Positions 1-8,498 are shown, counted from the first letter of the stretch. The stretch: DNA of 39,831 nt from Peptococcaceae bacterium (GCA_024655825.1 JANLFJ010000033.1:1-39831); one strand, 5' to 3'. A program made the numbers and translations. Notes: generated by a model not told the origin, from the sequence alone.

Positions 1-1
1 T

Positions 2-169
2 ACTCGAGGGGGTTTTCATCCTTCCGATGGTGCCGCAGGCGGCATGATGGTCTATGAGGAAATCGCCGGGGTTTTTGGGCAAACAGTGAACTGGGTCCGG
101 GTCACCTTTTTTCGGGCCAAGCGGCAGTTAGGTCAGGTTTATCGGGAACTGGAGGGTGATAACAGATGA
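2..169 (+). CDS. ECF-type RNA polymerase sigma factor, C-terminal end only
   Basis: The reading frame is open from base 2 to the TGA at 167-169, and the gene begins outside the window. The visible 55 residues contain a helix-turn-helix like sigma-70 region 4: YEEIAGVFGQTVNWVRVT followed by the basic stretch FFRAKRQL. Region 4 contacts the -35 element and usually forms the end of ECF sigma factors. The stop overlaps the start of the next gene (ATGA), which encodes a membrane protein with an anti-sigma zinc motif. This sigma/anti-sigma pairing is the classic arrangement and supports the call. Regions 2 and 3 cannot be seen, so the subgroup is unknown. Confidence 0.75.
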   Translation, partial: TRGGFHPSDGAAGGMMVYEEIAGVFGQTVNWVRVTFFRAKRQLGQVYRELEGDNR

Positions 170-1668
170 TGCCGAAAGAATGTAGACTTATCCGCGAGTT
201 GTTACCCTTATACGCGGAGAACCTGGTTAGTGAAGAAACAGTTGAATATATTAAAGAGCATTTGACCGAGTGTGACCATTGTACCCAGGAATGGGAGTTG
301 TTTATCCGGCCCCTGCCGGACCCTCTACCAATGGAGAAATTATCTCCTCACAAAAACTTTGAAAACAGGTTATTCGGCAGGCTGAAGAAAACGATTACAG
401 TTATAGTACTACTGCTGGTCATCGGCGGGGCGGGGCTGGCCTACGCTTCCTACATTGTAGGGAAACACATCGTGATGGATGATCCTGCCTACCGCTTTGC
501 CGAGGAATTGAACCTTTTCACGGAAATTAAGCAGACCAAAACAGTAGATGGCCTCCAGGTTACTGTAGATAAAGGGCTTTTTGACAGTACGCGTAGCGTC
601 CTCTTTATCCGGTTTTCCAACCCGGGGAAAACAATGCCCCAGGTCAGCCTGGCTGATGAAGAAGGACATCAATACGAGCAGAAAAGCGGCAAGAGCTGGC
701 AGAACAAGTACTTTATGCTGGAGTTTGAGCCTTTGCGATTGGAAACCCAGAAGGTAAACGTATCTCTGGCCCTAGGGGATCAGGAAAAAGAACAGGCAGA
801 ATTTACTTTCCCCGTGGATGTGGTTAAAACTGCGCAATACACAAAGATTATCTATCCCAATCAAGAGAAAAAGTTGCCGAATCTTAAGATTATCCTGGAA
901 AAGGCCGTACTGGGTGTGAGTGAAGCGGAGTTTAAGGTACGGTTTGACTGGCCGGTGGATGGTTCGGTGGCCGGTATTGCCCTGGGCAGGGGTACGGTCT
1001 ATTTTCCCACCTCTGTGACCAAAGCTCCCGATACACCACCGCCTGCGGGGATGGGTGCTCCACCTCCAGGCGGGTTGATGTCCAGTTATGCGGCCACTTA
1101 CGGAGTAAATTACCGTCCTCAAGACCCACCCGAAAACCGTCCTGCCCTCTATGATTTGACGGGGCGCCAAGAAGTAGCCGCCCAAAAAGGCGAATATAGA
1201 ACAACCCAGTTCCCCTGCCAGGTTGTGGCCACCCTAAAATTTGCTCCGGTGAAACAGGAAACGGAACAGATGGAGTTGCTCTTGCCGCCGGTATATCTTT
1301 ATAAAAAGGTAGAAGATTCGCCTAAACTTTATCTCAATTTCGAGGACAAAAATGAGCTTAACCTGGAGAGAAGTGTTTCCTTCCCTCAAGGGAAGGTGAT
1401 TATAGAAAAAGCCTGGTTGGAAAAGAATACTGTTTACCTTAGTTATCGCTTAGAATCCTCCGCGAAACCTGAGACCATTTTACCTCATTTTGTACTCACC
1501 GATACCCAGGGTATGAAACAGGGGGAACTTCGCTTTGAGAGGGAAAAGCCGCAGGTAATCATGTTTTCTCTGCACAATGAGGAGGCCCAAGAATTCTACT
1601 TAAGCCTTGACAGTATGGGGCAGTTGCTGTCCAGGGAGAAATTCGCCCTGGACCTGCGGAAGAAGTAA
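166..1668 (+). CDS. Membrane-anchored zinc-finger anti-sigma factor, large extracytoplasmic domain
   Basis: This is a 500-residue protein. The N-terminus carries a ZAS-type zinc motif: C6, then H32-x3-C36-x2-C39, as in zf-HC2 anti-sigma factors that hold an ECF sigma factor at the membrane. One membrane segment follows at about residues 76-96, so residues ~97-500 would lie outside the cell. The outer part looks mostly beta-rich, has a proline/glycine-rich stretch (PDTPPPAGMGAPPPGG) around residues 288-303, and resembles the DUF4179-like ectodomains of Firmicutes anti-sigma factors; that resemblance is from memory. The start overlaps the stop of the sigma-factor gene, so both are translated together. 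A second ATG follows immediately at 169 and could be used instead. Confidence 0.8.
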   Translation: MMPKECRLIRELLPLYAENLVSEETVEYIKEHLTECDHCTQEWELFIRPLPDPLPMEKLSPHKNFENRLFGRLKKTITVIVLLLVIGGAGLAYASYIVGKHIVMDDPAYRFAEELNLFTEIKQTKTVDGLQVTVDKGLFDSTRSVLFIRFSNPGKTMPQVSLADEEGHQYEQKSGKSWQNKYFMLEFEPLRLETQKVNVSLALGDQEKEQAEFTFPVDVVKTAQYTKIIYPNQEKKLPNLKIILEKAVLGVSEAEFKVRFDWPVDGSVAGIALGRGTVYFPTSVTKAPDTPPPAGMGAPPPGGLMSSYAATYGVNYRPQDPPENRPALYDLTGRQEVAAQKGEYRTTQFPCQVVATLKFAPVKQETEQMELLLPPVYLYKKVEDSPKLYLNFEDKNELNLERSVSFPQGKVIIEKAWLEKNTVYLSYRLESSAKPETILPHFVLTDTQGMKQGELRFEREKPQVIMFSLHNEEAQEFYLSLDSMGQLLSREKFALDLRKK

Positions 1669-1883
1669 CTGCTTTATCTGATTGCTTTAGAGTTTTAATT
1701 CGTAATAAGTACTGTAGATTCAATTACAGGGGTTAGTCTTATGCCAAAACGTTTATTTATTGTGGGTGCCTGGTTGGAATTGGTCACTTGTTAAACGGGA
1801 GTTCGCTTTTAGTAATTTCGTCCCTTTAACCACAATCTTGCAATTTAGTTGTTCGATAATCTCAATGCGAGATACTGGCAACA
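1669..1883. other. Intergenic stretch without a supportable gene
   Basis: These 215 AT-rich bases lie between the anti-sigma gene and the DUF817 remnant. A 17-residue open frame (MPKRLFIVGAWLELVTC, start 1741) ends quickly and has no support. There is no clear terminator hairpin after the anti-sigma gene. The stretch may include decayed upstream parts of the DUF817 gene, but I could not match them. Confidence 0.4.
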
Positions 1884-2114
1884 TTGAAAGGTAAGAAATT
1901 CAAGAACAGGAAAGCACCTCTAATAGTGACTTTTACTGGACTGGGAATATTCGTCTGGATTGCCGAAAACATTACAACATATTTAGGTGCCTGGGCTTAT
2001 CCTTATCAACTGAATAAATGGCAAATGGTTCACTTAAGTAAGATAAATTCTTGGTTCCTTTTAGGTATTGTATGTTTTATATTGGTTGCACAGTCGGTGA
2101 GAAACTCCACCTAA
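1884..2114 (+). pseudogene. C-terminal remnant of a DUF817 (YoaT-like) membrane protein
   Basis: The 76-residue frame reads like the last quarter of DUF817 integral membrane proteins. It has a membrane helix with the characteristic WIAENITTYLGAW, then WQMVHLSKINSWFLLGIV and a final hydrophobic helix. Family members are normally about 260-270 residues with several membrane helices, so roughly two thirds is missing. The frame closes upstream at a TAA (1857-1859). The only available start is a TTG without a ribosome binding site. I read this as a decayed gene fragment, not a working small protein. The family match is from recalled conservation. Confidence 0.6.
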
Positions 2115-2120
2115 GCAAAT

Positions 2121-2207
2121 GGCTTCCCGTCTGGTGCGGGCCAAAGACTGCTGTTTAAGCCAGCTAAGGCTTTGTCTCGCCTTAGCGCCGGGCGACGTCG
2201 GGAAGCC
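2121..2207. repeat. Nested inverted repeat (possible structured leader RNA)
   Basis: A 9-bp outer arm GGCTTCCCG (2121-2129) pairs exactly with CGGGAAGCC (2199-2207). Inside it an 8-bp hairpin GCTAAGGC (2163-2170) pairs with GCCTTAGC (2179-2186) across an 8-base loop. The structure sits 40 bases ahead of the chosen start of the DUF4846 lipoprotein gene and is much more GC-rich than its surroundings. It could be a cis-regulatory RNA or a small mobile repeat. It matches no riboswitch class I can recall, and the paralogue at 8499 lacks it. Confidence 0.5.
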
Positions 2208-2247
2208 GGACAGTCCTATGAAAGGTCGAAAGGTCGTTGGTGTATCG

Positions 2248-3099
2248 ATGAAACGTATTTATGCCTTGCTGTTAATACTTATTCTGGCTTTCTGTGGCTG
2301 CTCGGCCAAACCTGGACAAACCGAGCCAGTTCCCACGGGGAAGCCGGTTGCGGTTAATCCTGAAGCCAGCACCCTGGGGGAGCGGTTCTCAGTACCTGCA
2401 GGGTATGAGAGGGTTGCCGCCGGGGAGCATTCTTTTGGGGAATATCTGCGGACCTTGCCCCTGAAACCTCATGGAGCCAGGGTTAAGTATTACAACGGCA
2501 AAACTAAAAGCAGAGATGTGTATGAAGCGGTGGTGGACCTGGATATTGGCAACCGTGACTTGCAGCAATGCGCTGATGCCGTCATTAGACTGCGGGCAGA
2601 ATATTTGTTTAAAGAGAAAAAATATGGCGATATTCATTTCAACTTTACCAGCGGGTTTACTGCCGAATACTCCAAATGGAGAGACGGGTACAGGGTAGCT
2701 GTACAGGGGAACTACGCCAGTTGGGTGAAAACTGCCGCTTACTCCACCGAGTATAAGGACTTCAGAAAATACCTGGATACTGTTTTTGCTTATGCCGGAA
2801 CGCTCTCCCTGGCCAAGGAGCTGGTCACCATAAAGCCGGAAGATATGCAAATCGGCGATGTCTTTATCCAGGGGGGCAGCCCCGGTCATTGCGTCATCGT
2901 GGTGGATATGGCTCAGAACCCGAAGACCGGGGAGAAAATCTTCATGCTGGCCCAGAGCTATATGCCAGCCCAGGATATTCAAATCCTGAAAAATCCTGAT
3001 AATGCAGCCATTAGCCCCTGGTATTCCGTTAATTTCGGGGACGTGCTGAACACACCGGAATGGACCTTCAATAAGGGAGATTTAAAGAGGTTTGGATAG
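2248..3099 (+). CDS. DUF4846 family lipoprotein, full-length copy
   Basis: The start at 2248 gives a proper lipoprotein signal peptide (MKRIYALLLILILAFCGCSAK, lipidated Cys in the CGC box) and a 283-residue protein. An in-frame ATG at 2218 is possible but puts ten polar residues ahead of the signal. The mature part carries the hallmarks I associate with DUF4846: RFSVPAGYERVAAGEHSFGEYLR, the central DLDIGNRDLQQCADAVIRLRAEY block, then IQGGSPGHCVIVVDMAQN and LAQSYMPAQDIQILKNP near the end. The Gly-His-Cys motif recalls papain/NlpC-like folds, but no catalytic activity is established for the family. A shorter paralogue lies at 8499-9215. The site of action should be the outer face of the cytoplasmic membrane. 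Confidence 0.75.
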   Translation: MKRIYALLLILILAFCGCSAKPGQTEPVPTGKPVAVNPEASTLGERFSVPAGYERVAAGEHSFGEYLRTLPLKPHGARVKYYNGKTKSRDVYEAVVDLDIGNRDLQQCADAVIRLRAEYLFKEKKYGDIHFNFTSGFTAEYSKWRDGYRVAVQGNYASWVKTAAYSTEYKDFRKYLDTVFAYAGTLSLAKELVTIKPEDMQIGDVFIQGGSPGHCVIVVDMAQNPKTGEKIFMLAQSYMPAQDIQILKNPDNAAISPWYSVNFGDVLNTPEWTFNKGDLKRFG

Positions 3100-3139
3100 A
3101 TGGGCGATGCCCTATTTAAAATAAAGTAGGTGTTCTTCT

Positions 3140-4906
3140 ATGAAGATTAAAAAAGTTATCATCCTTGCCGTGGCTGTTCTTTTGCTGGCCCTTATGGCCG
3201 GGTGTAAAAACCGCCCTCAGGATTCGCCTGTGCAGGCTCCTGAAAACACCAAGCAGGAGGCAGCCCTGAAATACGGTGACATCACCGATCCGGTTGAACT
3301 GGAGAAGCTCTGGCAGGAATATTTTTATGATTCAATTGCTAACGTAGGAAATACCCGTGAGTTTAACTCCGCCCAGGAAATAGATCCTCTCAATGTGGCG
3401 CGGTTCTGTGGTTTGAAGTATGTGGCGGAGCACGGCGAGGAAAACCTGGCGCCGACAGCCAAGGGAAGTCCCTTTCGACTGCTGCCTCTTGATATTGTTC
3501 TGGAATATGCCGAGCGCTATTTTAATCTGACCAGCCTTGATGTATCTAAAATTGAGGCACACTCCTATGATCCGCAAAAACGCGCCTTCATTTTTGATTT
3601 TAGCACCGGACAAACCCGACCTTCTTATAATTCTTTTTATACTTTGCGGGATGAGCACCTGGAGAAGGTCACAAGAAACAGTGACGGCACAGTAACAGCC
3701 GTGCTGGTGCGACCCGATGCCCCCATATATGACCGAATTGAGTTGACCAAGACTTACACCTTAAAGCAGCGTGAGGATGGAAGCCTGTATTTTGTAAGCG
3801 GCAGGTGGGATTATGTCAATAATCATCTTGTTAGTCTGACCGGTGATTATCAACGCTTTGATCAAATTACAGGCTTTGCAGGAAACATGGAAGAACTTTC
3901 AATGTTAGGTGAGGTTGACGATAGGTTGATCCTGGCCTATACGCCCTATGAAAAAGGGAAAAATGCTGCCCTGATGCTGGTCAATCTTAATACCATGATA
4001 GTAGAGAAGGAACTGGAAGTTAGCGAGAACTTTGCGTCTACCGATGTGAGTCTGACAGGAGAATGCATTAAAATCAGGCTTAAAGATAGGTTAATAGCTG
4101 TTGATAAAACCCTTGCCCAGTCGGATAGTGTTTCGTTGCCAACAACAATCACGGAGAAAATAAACAGGGAACCCAAATACAATGCCAAAGGCAATCCTGA
4201 TGTTTTCTTTGGGGGTTACGACGTATCGAGTGACAGGAAAAGATATGTTTATGCCGATGAAACAGGTGTCAAGTTGTTTAACACTACTGATAACAGTGAA
4301 AAACTGCTTTCCAAAACAGTACCAATTATCGGCAGCGAATTGCTGGATAATTCCTATCACAAGAATCCCCGGTTTGTGGCCGACGAGCAAAAGGTGATAA
4401 CCACCATGACAGGCTATGAAGGCGCCATGGGTTATACTTTGTGCGACCTGGAAAGCGGGACGGCGAAAACTCACAGTATCACTTCGGAATGTTCTTCAAC
4501 CGGCCTTATCAGGTATGATACCGGGCTGCTGGAGGTAAACACCCATCTCTATAATAGAGAAAAACAAACAGGCGAGCGTAAAACAATGTATTTGGATTTT
4601 AGGACAGGAGGGGTTAAAGAGATTATTCTAAAAGATCCCGGCGAAACAGGGGATATCAGGATGCCTGACCTTTGTTTTGTCGGTCAAAACTATGCCGCCT
4701 ATATAACCTATAAACCGGATCGCAGCGACAATGCTAACAATATGTTTTACCTTAATCGCCTGAACCTGAAAACATTACAGATTGAGCCTGAAATCATCTC
4801 GGTCAAAGCGGCCGGAACCCATATCCTCGGCGTTTTGGCCGACGGACGCATTGTCTTTTGGTATAATCTTAATCCCAGCGAAAACGGGGTATGCATAACG
4901 AAGTGA
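3140..4906 (+). CDS. Large lipoprotein of unknown function, probably beta-propeller-like
   Basis: This 588-residue protein begins with a lipoprotein signal (MKIKKVIILAVAVLLLALMAGCK), the Cys at residue 22 being the likely lipidation site. A TATG start lies 8-10 bases after a moderate GTAGGTG ribosome binding site. I do not recognise the family. The first ~240 residues look like a mixed alpha/beta domain. The remainder has short repeated strands with Asp/Gly turns (YDVSSDRKRYVYADE, YNREKQTGERKTMYLDF, DGRIVFWYN) typical of TolB/WD-type propellers. It follows the DUF4846 gene by 40 bases and may be co-transcribed with it. The propeller reading is inference. Confidence 0.7.
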   Translation: MKIKKVIILAVAVLLLALMAGCKNRPQDSPVQAPENTKQEAALKYGDITDPVELEKLWQEYFYDSIANVGNTREFNSAQEIDPLNVARFCGLKYVAEHGEENLAPTAKGSPFRLLPLDIVLEYAERYFNLTSLDVSKIEAHSYDPQKRAFIFDFSTGQTRPSYNSFYTLRDEHLEKVTRNSDGTVTAVLVRPDAPIYDRIELTKTYTLKQREDGSLYFVSGRWDYVNNHLVSLTGDYQRFDQITGFAGNMEELSMLGEVDDRLILAYTPYEKGKNAALMLVNLNTMIVEKELEVSENFASTDVSLTGECIKIRLKDRLIAVDKTLAQSDSVSLPTTITEKINREPKYNAKGNPDVFFGGYDVSSDRKRYVYADETGVKLFNTTDNSEKLLSKTVPIIGSELLDNSYHKNPRFVADEQKVITTMTGYEGAMGYTLCDLESGTAKTHSITSECSSTGLIRYDTGLLEVNTHLYNREKQTGERKTMYLDFRTGGVKEIILKDPGETGDIRMPDLCFVGQNYAAYITYKPDRSDNANNMFYLNRLNLKTLQIEPEIISVKAAGTHILGVLADGRIVFWYNLNPSENGVCITK

Positions 4907-5031
4907 GGTGAGCCTTGATTAGACATATAAGTACAATTCATCCTGTCTTATGCTTCCTGGTTGTATGGATTAGGTGTTACTGACAATACATAATGTCCAA
5001 TAACTGACGGTTAGATTAAAAAAATCTTACG

Positions 5032-5040
5032 TGGTATAAT
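5032..5040 (+). promoter_or_regulatory. Putative extended -10 promoter
   Basis: The sequence TGGTATAAT combines a perfect TATAAT hexamer (5035-5040) with the TGn extension (5032-5034). No good -35 box is present, which is common for extended -10 promoters. It would give a leader of about 320 bases for the gene at 5369, which is long, so the assignment is tentative. Confidence 0.35.
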
Positions 5041-5301
5041 CATATTAAGATATAAACAACAGTGAAGGGATTTATTATATTTTCTGGATTAAAACTGTAG
5101 AAAAACATAAAACTATGGAAATCGGAGAAGAAATCATGAAGGTAGTATCTATCATTCGCACTATCCCGCATCAATGAATTAAAAATTTTACACAATATAT
5201 TCGGCACCATCATGATACGTAATGCCGTATACGATACCCGTTTTATGCCCAACAATCCGTCAATGCCCCCCTACTTACGGAAAAACACCGTTGAAGTGAG
5301 G

Positions 5302-5326
5302 AAGGTTCATGAAGCGTTTGAACCTT
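5302..5326. repeat. Inverted repeat ahead of the DUF6557-like gene
   Basis: The arms AAGGTTCA (5302-5309) and TGAACCTT (5319-5326) are perfect reverse complements, 9 bases apart. There is no T-run after the second arm, so it is not an intrinsic terminator. It lies 42 bases before the start codon and could be an operator or an RNA hairpin. Confidence 0.45.
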
Positions 5327-5368
5327 AATACGAAGATAATATAACAATTCACTATATGGGGTGATTTT

Positions 5369-5965
5369 ATGACCTTTAAGGAACTATTGAAAACAGTTGT
5401 ATTTGATGATGTTTGGACAGAGCTTGAAAAAGAATATGGTATGAAAAATGAAGCATTTGAAGCATATTTTAAGGTTTTTAATCAACTAAAGGGATTAACA
5501 CCTGAGCCAAATCATGACGGTTTTCGCTTGGTTGTAGCAAGGGTTGAAGACTGGTTAGAACCCGGTACTTTTATGTATGATGTATTTGGAATTAAGCCTG
5601 GCGATAATGATCATTATGCATTAGAGCTATTGCCCTGGAGCGAATTGCTATCCTATGAGGTTGTAGAAAAATGCGTTGAAGCATATAGTGCGGCGGCTGT
5701 TGTGGCACATTCCTTATACGAGGTTACTTTTTTTGGTTATGATGCTACTGATGTCGAGACAAATATTAAAAAGGAAATTGAAATATTAAAGGAACGCCTC
5801 GATGAAATCGAAAATGGAACAGCGGAGCTTGTTTCTTGGGATAAGGTGTGTAAAGATATTGGATATTTTGATGACCGTACAGAGGAAGAGAAAGAGCTGC
5901 AACATAAACAATTTGAACGTATAAACGCTGAAAATAAAAGGGTTTATGAGATGCTGTTATCATAG
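5369..5965 (+). CDS. DUF6557-like small acidic cytoplasmic protein
   Basis: This 198-residue protein has no signal peptide or membrane segment. The start follows a good GGGGTGA ribosome binding site. The pattern MTFKELLKTVVFDDVWTELEKEY at the start (broken here: KELLKTVVFDDVW), the central FDVFGIKPG-like block (MYDVFGIKPGDNDHYALELLPW) and the aromatic FFGYDATDVETNIKKEIE segment remind me of DUF6557, a Firmicutes family of unknown function. The C-terminal third is a charged helix. Base composition is much lower in GC than the neighbours (about 30 percent in bases 5401-5460, counted by hand), pointing to recent acquisition. It stands alone, between an AT-rich spacer and a degraded coding stretch. 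Confidence 0.65.
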   Translation: MTFKELLKTVVFDDVWTELEKEYGMKNEAFEAYFKVFNQLKGLTPEPNHDGFRLVVARVEDWLEPGTFMYDVFGIKPGDNDHYALELLPWSELLSYEVVEKCVEAYSAAAVVAHSLYEVTFFGYDATDVETNIKKEIEILKERLDEIENGTAELVSWDKVCKDIGYFDDRTEEEKELQHKQFERINAENKRVYEMLLS

Positions 5966-6013
5966 ATAGGCAATGGATTAAATGAATATATGCGGTTGAT
6001 GCAAGGTTAATGG

Positions 6014-6211
6014 ATGCAGCCGGAAATAAAGGATTTATTATATGAACTTGCCGGAAAAGCCGCCACCAGTGATGAAGTGCGTATTGTCAGCCCTGTCATA
6101 GTTGCAGTGGAGCCAAAGGATGAGGCCGAGGAGGGGCCTAACCTAGAGATAGCCGTATCGGCGTTATCTTTGATAGACCTATGGGTATTTCTTCCCTTGC
6201 CCAGCTTATAA
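6014..6211 (+). pseudogene. Short degenerate coding stretch, possibly a broken gene
   Basis: An ATG with a weak AAGG site opens a 65-residue frame that begins plausibly (helical MQPEIKDLLYELAGKAATSDE, then a strand-like RIVSPVIVAVEP) but ends in an unconvincing hydrophobic tail. Immediately downstream, in another frame, bases ~6240-6340 encode a protein-like VPEDGNLVCIQPVVDSKKW and continue into the next gene's signal peptide region. This switch of good-looking coding between frames suggests a frameshifted or decayed gene. I cannot name a family. Confidence 0.3.
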
Positions 6212-6308
6212 TTATAGACTCTCCTGCAGCAGGTCCCTGTGCCGGAGGATGGCAATCTGGTATGCATTCAGCCCGTGGTCGATAGTAAGAAGTGGGAGGA
6301 TGTGTTTA

Positions 6309-8447
6309 ATGAAATTGTCCAGGTATACCCTGTTTTTGAGCCTCATGGTACTACTGAGCTTTCCCGGAGTTGTACTTGCCAAAACATATGTTGATGACCA
6401 ATACCTCAAATGGGATGTTTTGGAACGGCAGTGTGCGGAGGAAATCAGCGGGGACGATGAATCCTATTTATATCTTAGGCTTAGCGGTTCACCGGTAAGA
6501 ATAAATAAAGATTTGAAAAGCGGTCCGGAAAAGCTCCGCCCAGGAGAGGTAGACATTTCCGGTAATTCTGAGGAAAGCAAAGTCAAGGAGGTTGACAAGA
6601 ACCTCCTCCAGCTTAAGGATAAGACCCTCTACTACCATGACATTCCGGTGATGGACATGGGCAAGTACCTAGAGGAAAATGACTGTTTTTACCGGGAAAA
6701 TCCGTATTATACCCGGACAGATATCTCCTTCTATGCTTACGAGTACAACCTGGAAGGGGGCGGCAAGGTCTTCCAGGTAATCACATTTATTGATTGCTAC
6801 ATCCCTGCTCCCTATACCCCCAGCTATAGCGATACCTTTTTTATCTCTGGTCCGGATGTTCACCGGCTGGTCGTTGATCAAGATTTCAGGCTCACGGGAA
6901 CATGGGAGAACAGTGATGGTTCTTTTTGGCTGGAAGGCTGGCTTAAAAAAGGGAAGGCCAGCAAGGAAAACTCTCTCTACTTGATCGGTAGTGGCCTAAA
7001 GGTATTCTCATTCAATGAAGTATTGCAAAAAAATGATATCCAGGTTTTGGGCCAAGTCGAGAACAGCCTGATTGTCAGGGCGGAAACCCGAACCCTTAAC
7101 CCGTATTTCCCGCTGGATCAAAAGAAGTATGAAGTTGCGGGAAGCGGGGTCTATGCCGTTTGCTCGGACGGCAGTTATACGCGCCGTAAAGAGAGTATAG
7201 AGGATTATAAAAGTATTTACCTTGATCGGGAAGGCAATATCTACGCTATAAGCTCTGATGGCAAGAAAATCAAAAACCTGACTACGGGAATAGAATATCA
7301 TTTAGAAGAAGCAGTAACCCCCTTCGATCGGGAAGTACAAACCTTGAGAGGTCTTGATTTTAATTACGGGACAAGTCAAACCCGCCTGGGTCAGGATGGC
7401 TCTAAGTGGTATGTTCAGGATTGCCGAATTATCCGTGAGGAAAAGGGCAAAAAATCCGTTTTTAGTAAAGGTTTGCCCGTGCTGATGTATCCTGTGGAAA
7501 ACCTGTTCATTGATTACGAAGGAGGCAAATGGCTTTTGGGTCCTGCCGGCATTGCCTATTATCGAGAAGATTTAATGGAAGAAGCTCTCAACATGAATCC
7601 TTTTTTGGATGGGGGGATTTATCCGGGAGGGTACAAAAATATTTACGTAGATGGATACAAAAGGATCTGGTTTTTTGACCACGATATCAAGTGCGTTCCC
7701 TTCAAGGAGAGCGCAATGATAGTCCTGGAATCCGGTTTAATCCAGGGTTTTGAACAGGTAATCCACGAATATAGCGAGAATAAAGATCTAGGTGTTTTTG
7801 TTTACCAAAAAGAAAATCCCGACGGTTCATACACAATCCGAGCTCTGACCATTAACCGGGAGGGTAAGATAAACCACCAGGACTATACCCTGGATAAAAA
7901 GCTCCTGCGCTATTTCGTTTATGACGGGAAACTTCACATGGTCCTGCCGGATGGACTAATGATCCTGAAAGACAATAAAAAACTCACCGTCAGAAATGCT
8001 TCCCTGCTGGAAGGATTAGATTTTCGTTACAGAGACAATGATCGCCTGGTCTTTGCCGGTGAATACCGCCTGGTGATGGTTTCTATCCCCAAACCGGGAG
8101 AAGCGGTGGACACATTTGTCAAAACGCCAACCGCTGTGACTGTCAACGGGAAAATTTTACCCACATACCGGGTGCAGGGCCATCTGGCTATTTGTGTTGA
8201 GGACCTCCGGCATTGCGGCTATGACATGATTTGGGACCCGGTTCAGCGTACCACATCACTCATGTACCAGAAAGACAAATTGCCCGATATGAAAGCCCCG
8301 TCAGAACTTCAGGCCAGCCAAGGCATGATTTATTACAGCGACATAGATGTCTACATAAATGGAGTCTGGCACAGAACTTATAATACCGGGGGTTACTCCC
8401 TTGTTGCCCTGGAAAGCCTGTCACTATGCAATTTGTGTAATTCATGA
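6309..8447 (+). CDS. Secreted protein with propeller-like body and C-terminal copper-amine-oxidase-N-type stalk domain
   Basis: The start at 6309 is fixed by a GGGAGGA site (6294-6300) and gives a clean signal peptide (MKLSRYTLFLSLMVLLSFPG, cleavage after VLA). The product has 712 residues. The middle has repeated short strands of two-component-regulator/propeller style (DREGNIYAISSDGKKIKNL, DYEGGKWLLGPAG, DGYKRIWFFD). Near the end, TAVTVNGKILPTYRVQGHLA with ICVEDLRHCGYDMIWDP matches the stalk-domain (Cu_amine_oxidN1-like) repeats common in surface proteins of Clostridia. A second such repeat starts (YYSDIDVYINGVWHRTYN) but ends abruptly in SLCNLCNS. The +1 frame from 8422 continues HYAICVIHDLSE and stops at 8458-8460, so the natural C-terminus is probably frameshifted. 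The role is presumably at the cell surface; the substrate is unknown. Confidence 0.7.
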   Translation: MKLSRYTLFLSLMVLLSFPGVVLAKTYVDDQYLKWDVLERQCAEEISGDDESYLYLRLSGSPVRINKDLKSGPEKLRPGEVDISGNSEESKVKEVDKNLLQLKDKTLYYHDIPVMDMGKYLEENDCFYRENPYYTRTDISFYAYEYNLEGGGKVFQVITFIDCYIPAPYTPSYSDTFFISGPDVHRLVVDQDFRLTGTWENSDGSFWLEGWLKKGKASKENSLYLIGSGLKVFSFNEVLQKNDIQVLGQVENSLIVRAETRTLNPYFPLDQKKYEVAGSGVYAVCSDGSYTRRKESIEDYKSIYLDREGNIYAISSDGKKIKNLTTGIEYHLEEAVTPFDREVQTLRGLDFNYGTSQTRLGQDGSKWYVQDCRIIREEKGKKSVFSKGLPVLMYPVENLFIDYEGGKWLLGPAGIAYYREDLMEEALNMNPFLDGGIYPGGYKNIYVDGYKRIWFFDHDIKCVPFKESAMIVLESGLIQGFEQVIHEYSENKDLGVFVYQKENPDGSYTIRALTINREGKINHQDYTLDKKLLRYFVYDGKLHMVLPDGLMILKDNKKLTVRNASLLEGLDFRYRDNDRLVFAGEYRLVMVSIPKPGEAVDTFVKTPTAVTVNGKILPTYRVQGHLAICVEDLRHCGYDMIWDPVQRTTSLMYQKDKLPDMKAPSELQASQGMIYYSDIDVYINGVWHRTYNTGGYSLVALESLSLCNLCNS

Positions 8448-8498
8448 TTTGAGTGAATAAATACTTGACCGTTTTTATGAAAGGCCGTGAGCAGGTCG

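Larger units (their letters stand above)
4907..5368. other. AT-rich intergenic region
   Basis: No gene is supportable in these 462 bases; the short frames lack ribosome binding sites and family resemblance. The stretch holds an extended -10 promoter-like element (5032-5040) and an inverted repeat (5302-5326), listed separately. Its low GC content continues into the following gene, which suggests the two were acquired together. Confidence 0.5.

Noticed and set aside
2121-2230. Cobalamin or cyclic-di-GMP riboswitch in front of the DUF4846 gene
   Set aside because: CGGGAAGCC resembles the end of a cobalamin element, but the conserved core blocks are absent and no GEMM core (GCAAACC / GACGCAAAGC) is present.
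2119-2247. Start of the first DUF4846 lipoprotein at 2119
   Set aside because: It would place 43 polar residues before the signal peptide and run through the nested inverted repeat; the paralogue supports a start right at the signal peptide.
5302-5326. Intrinsic terminator
   Set aside because: The hairpin is followed by AATACGAAGATAAT, not by a T-run.
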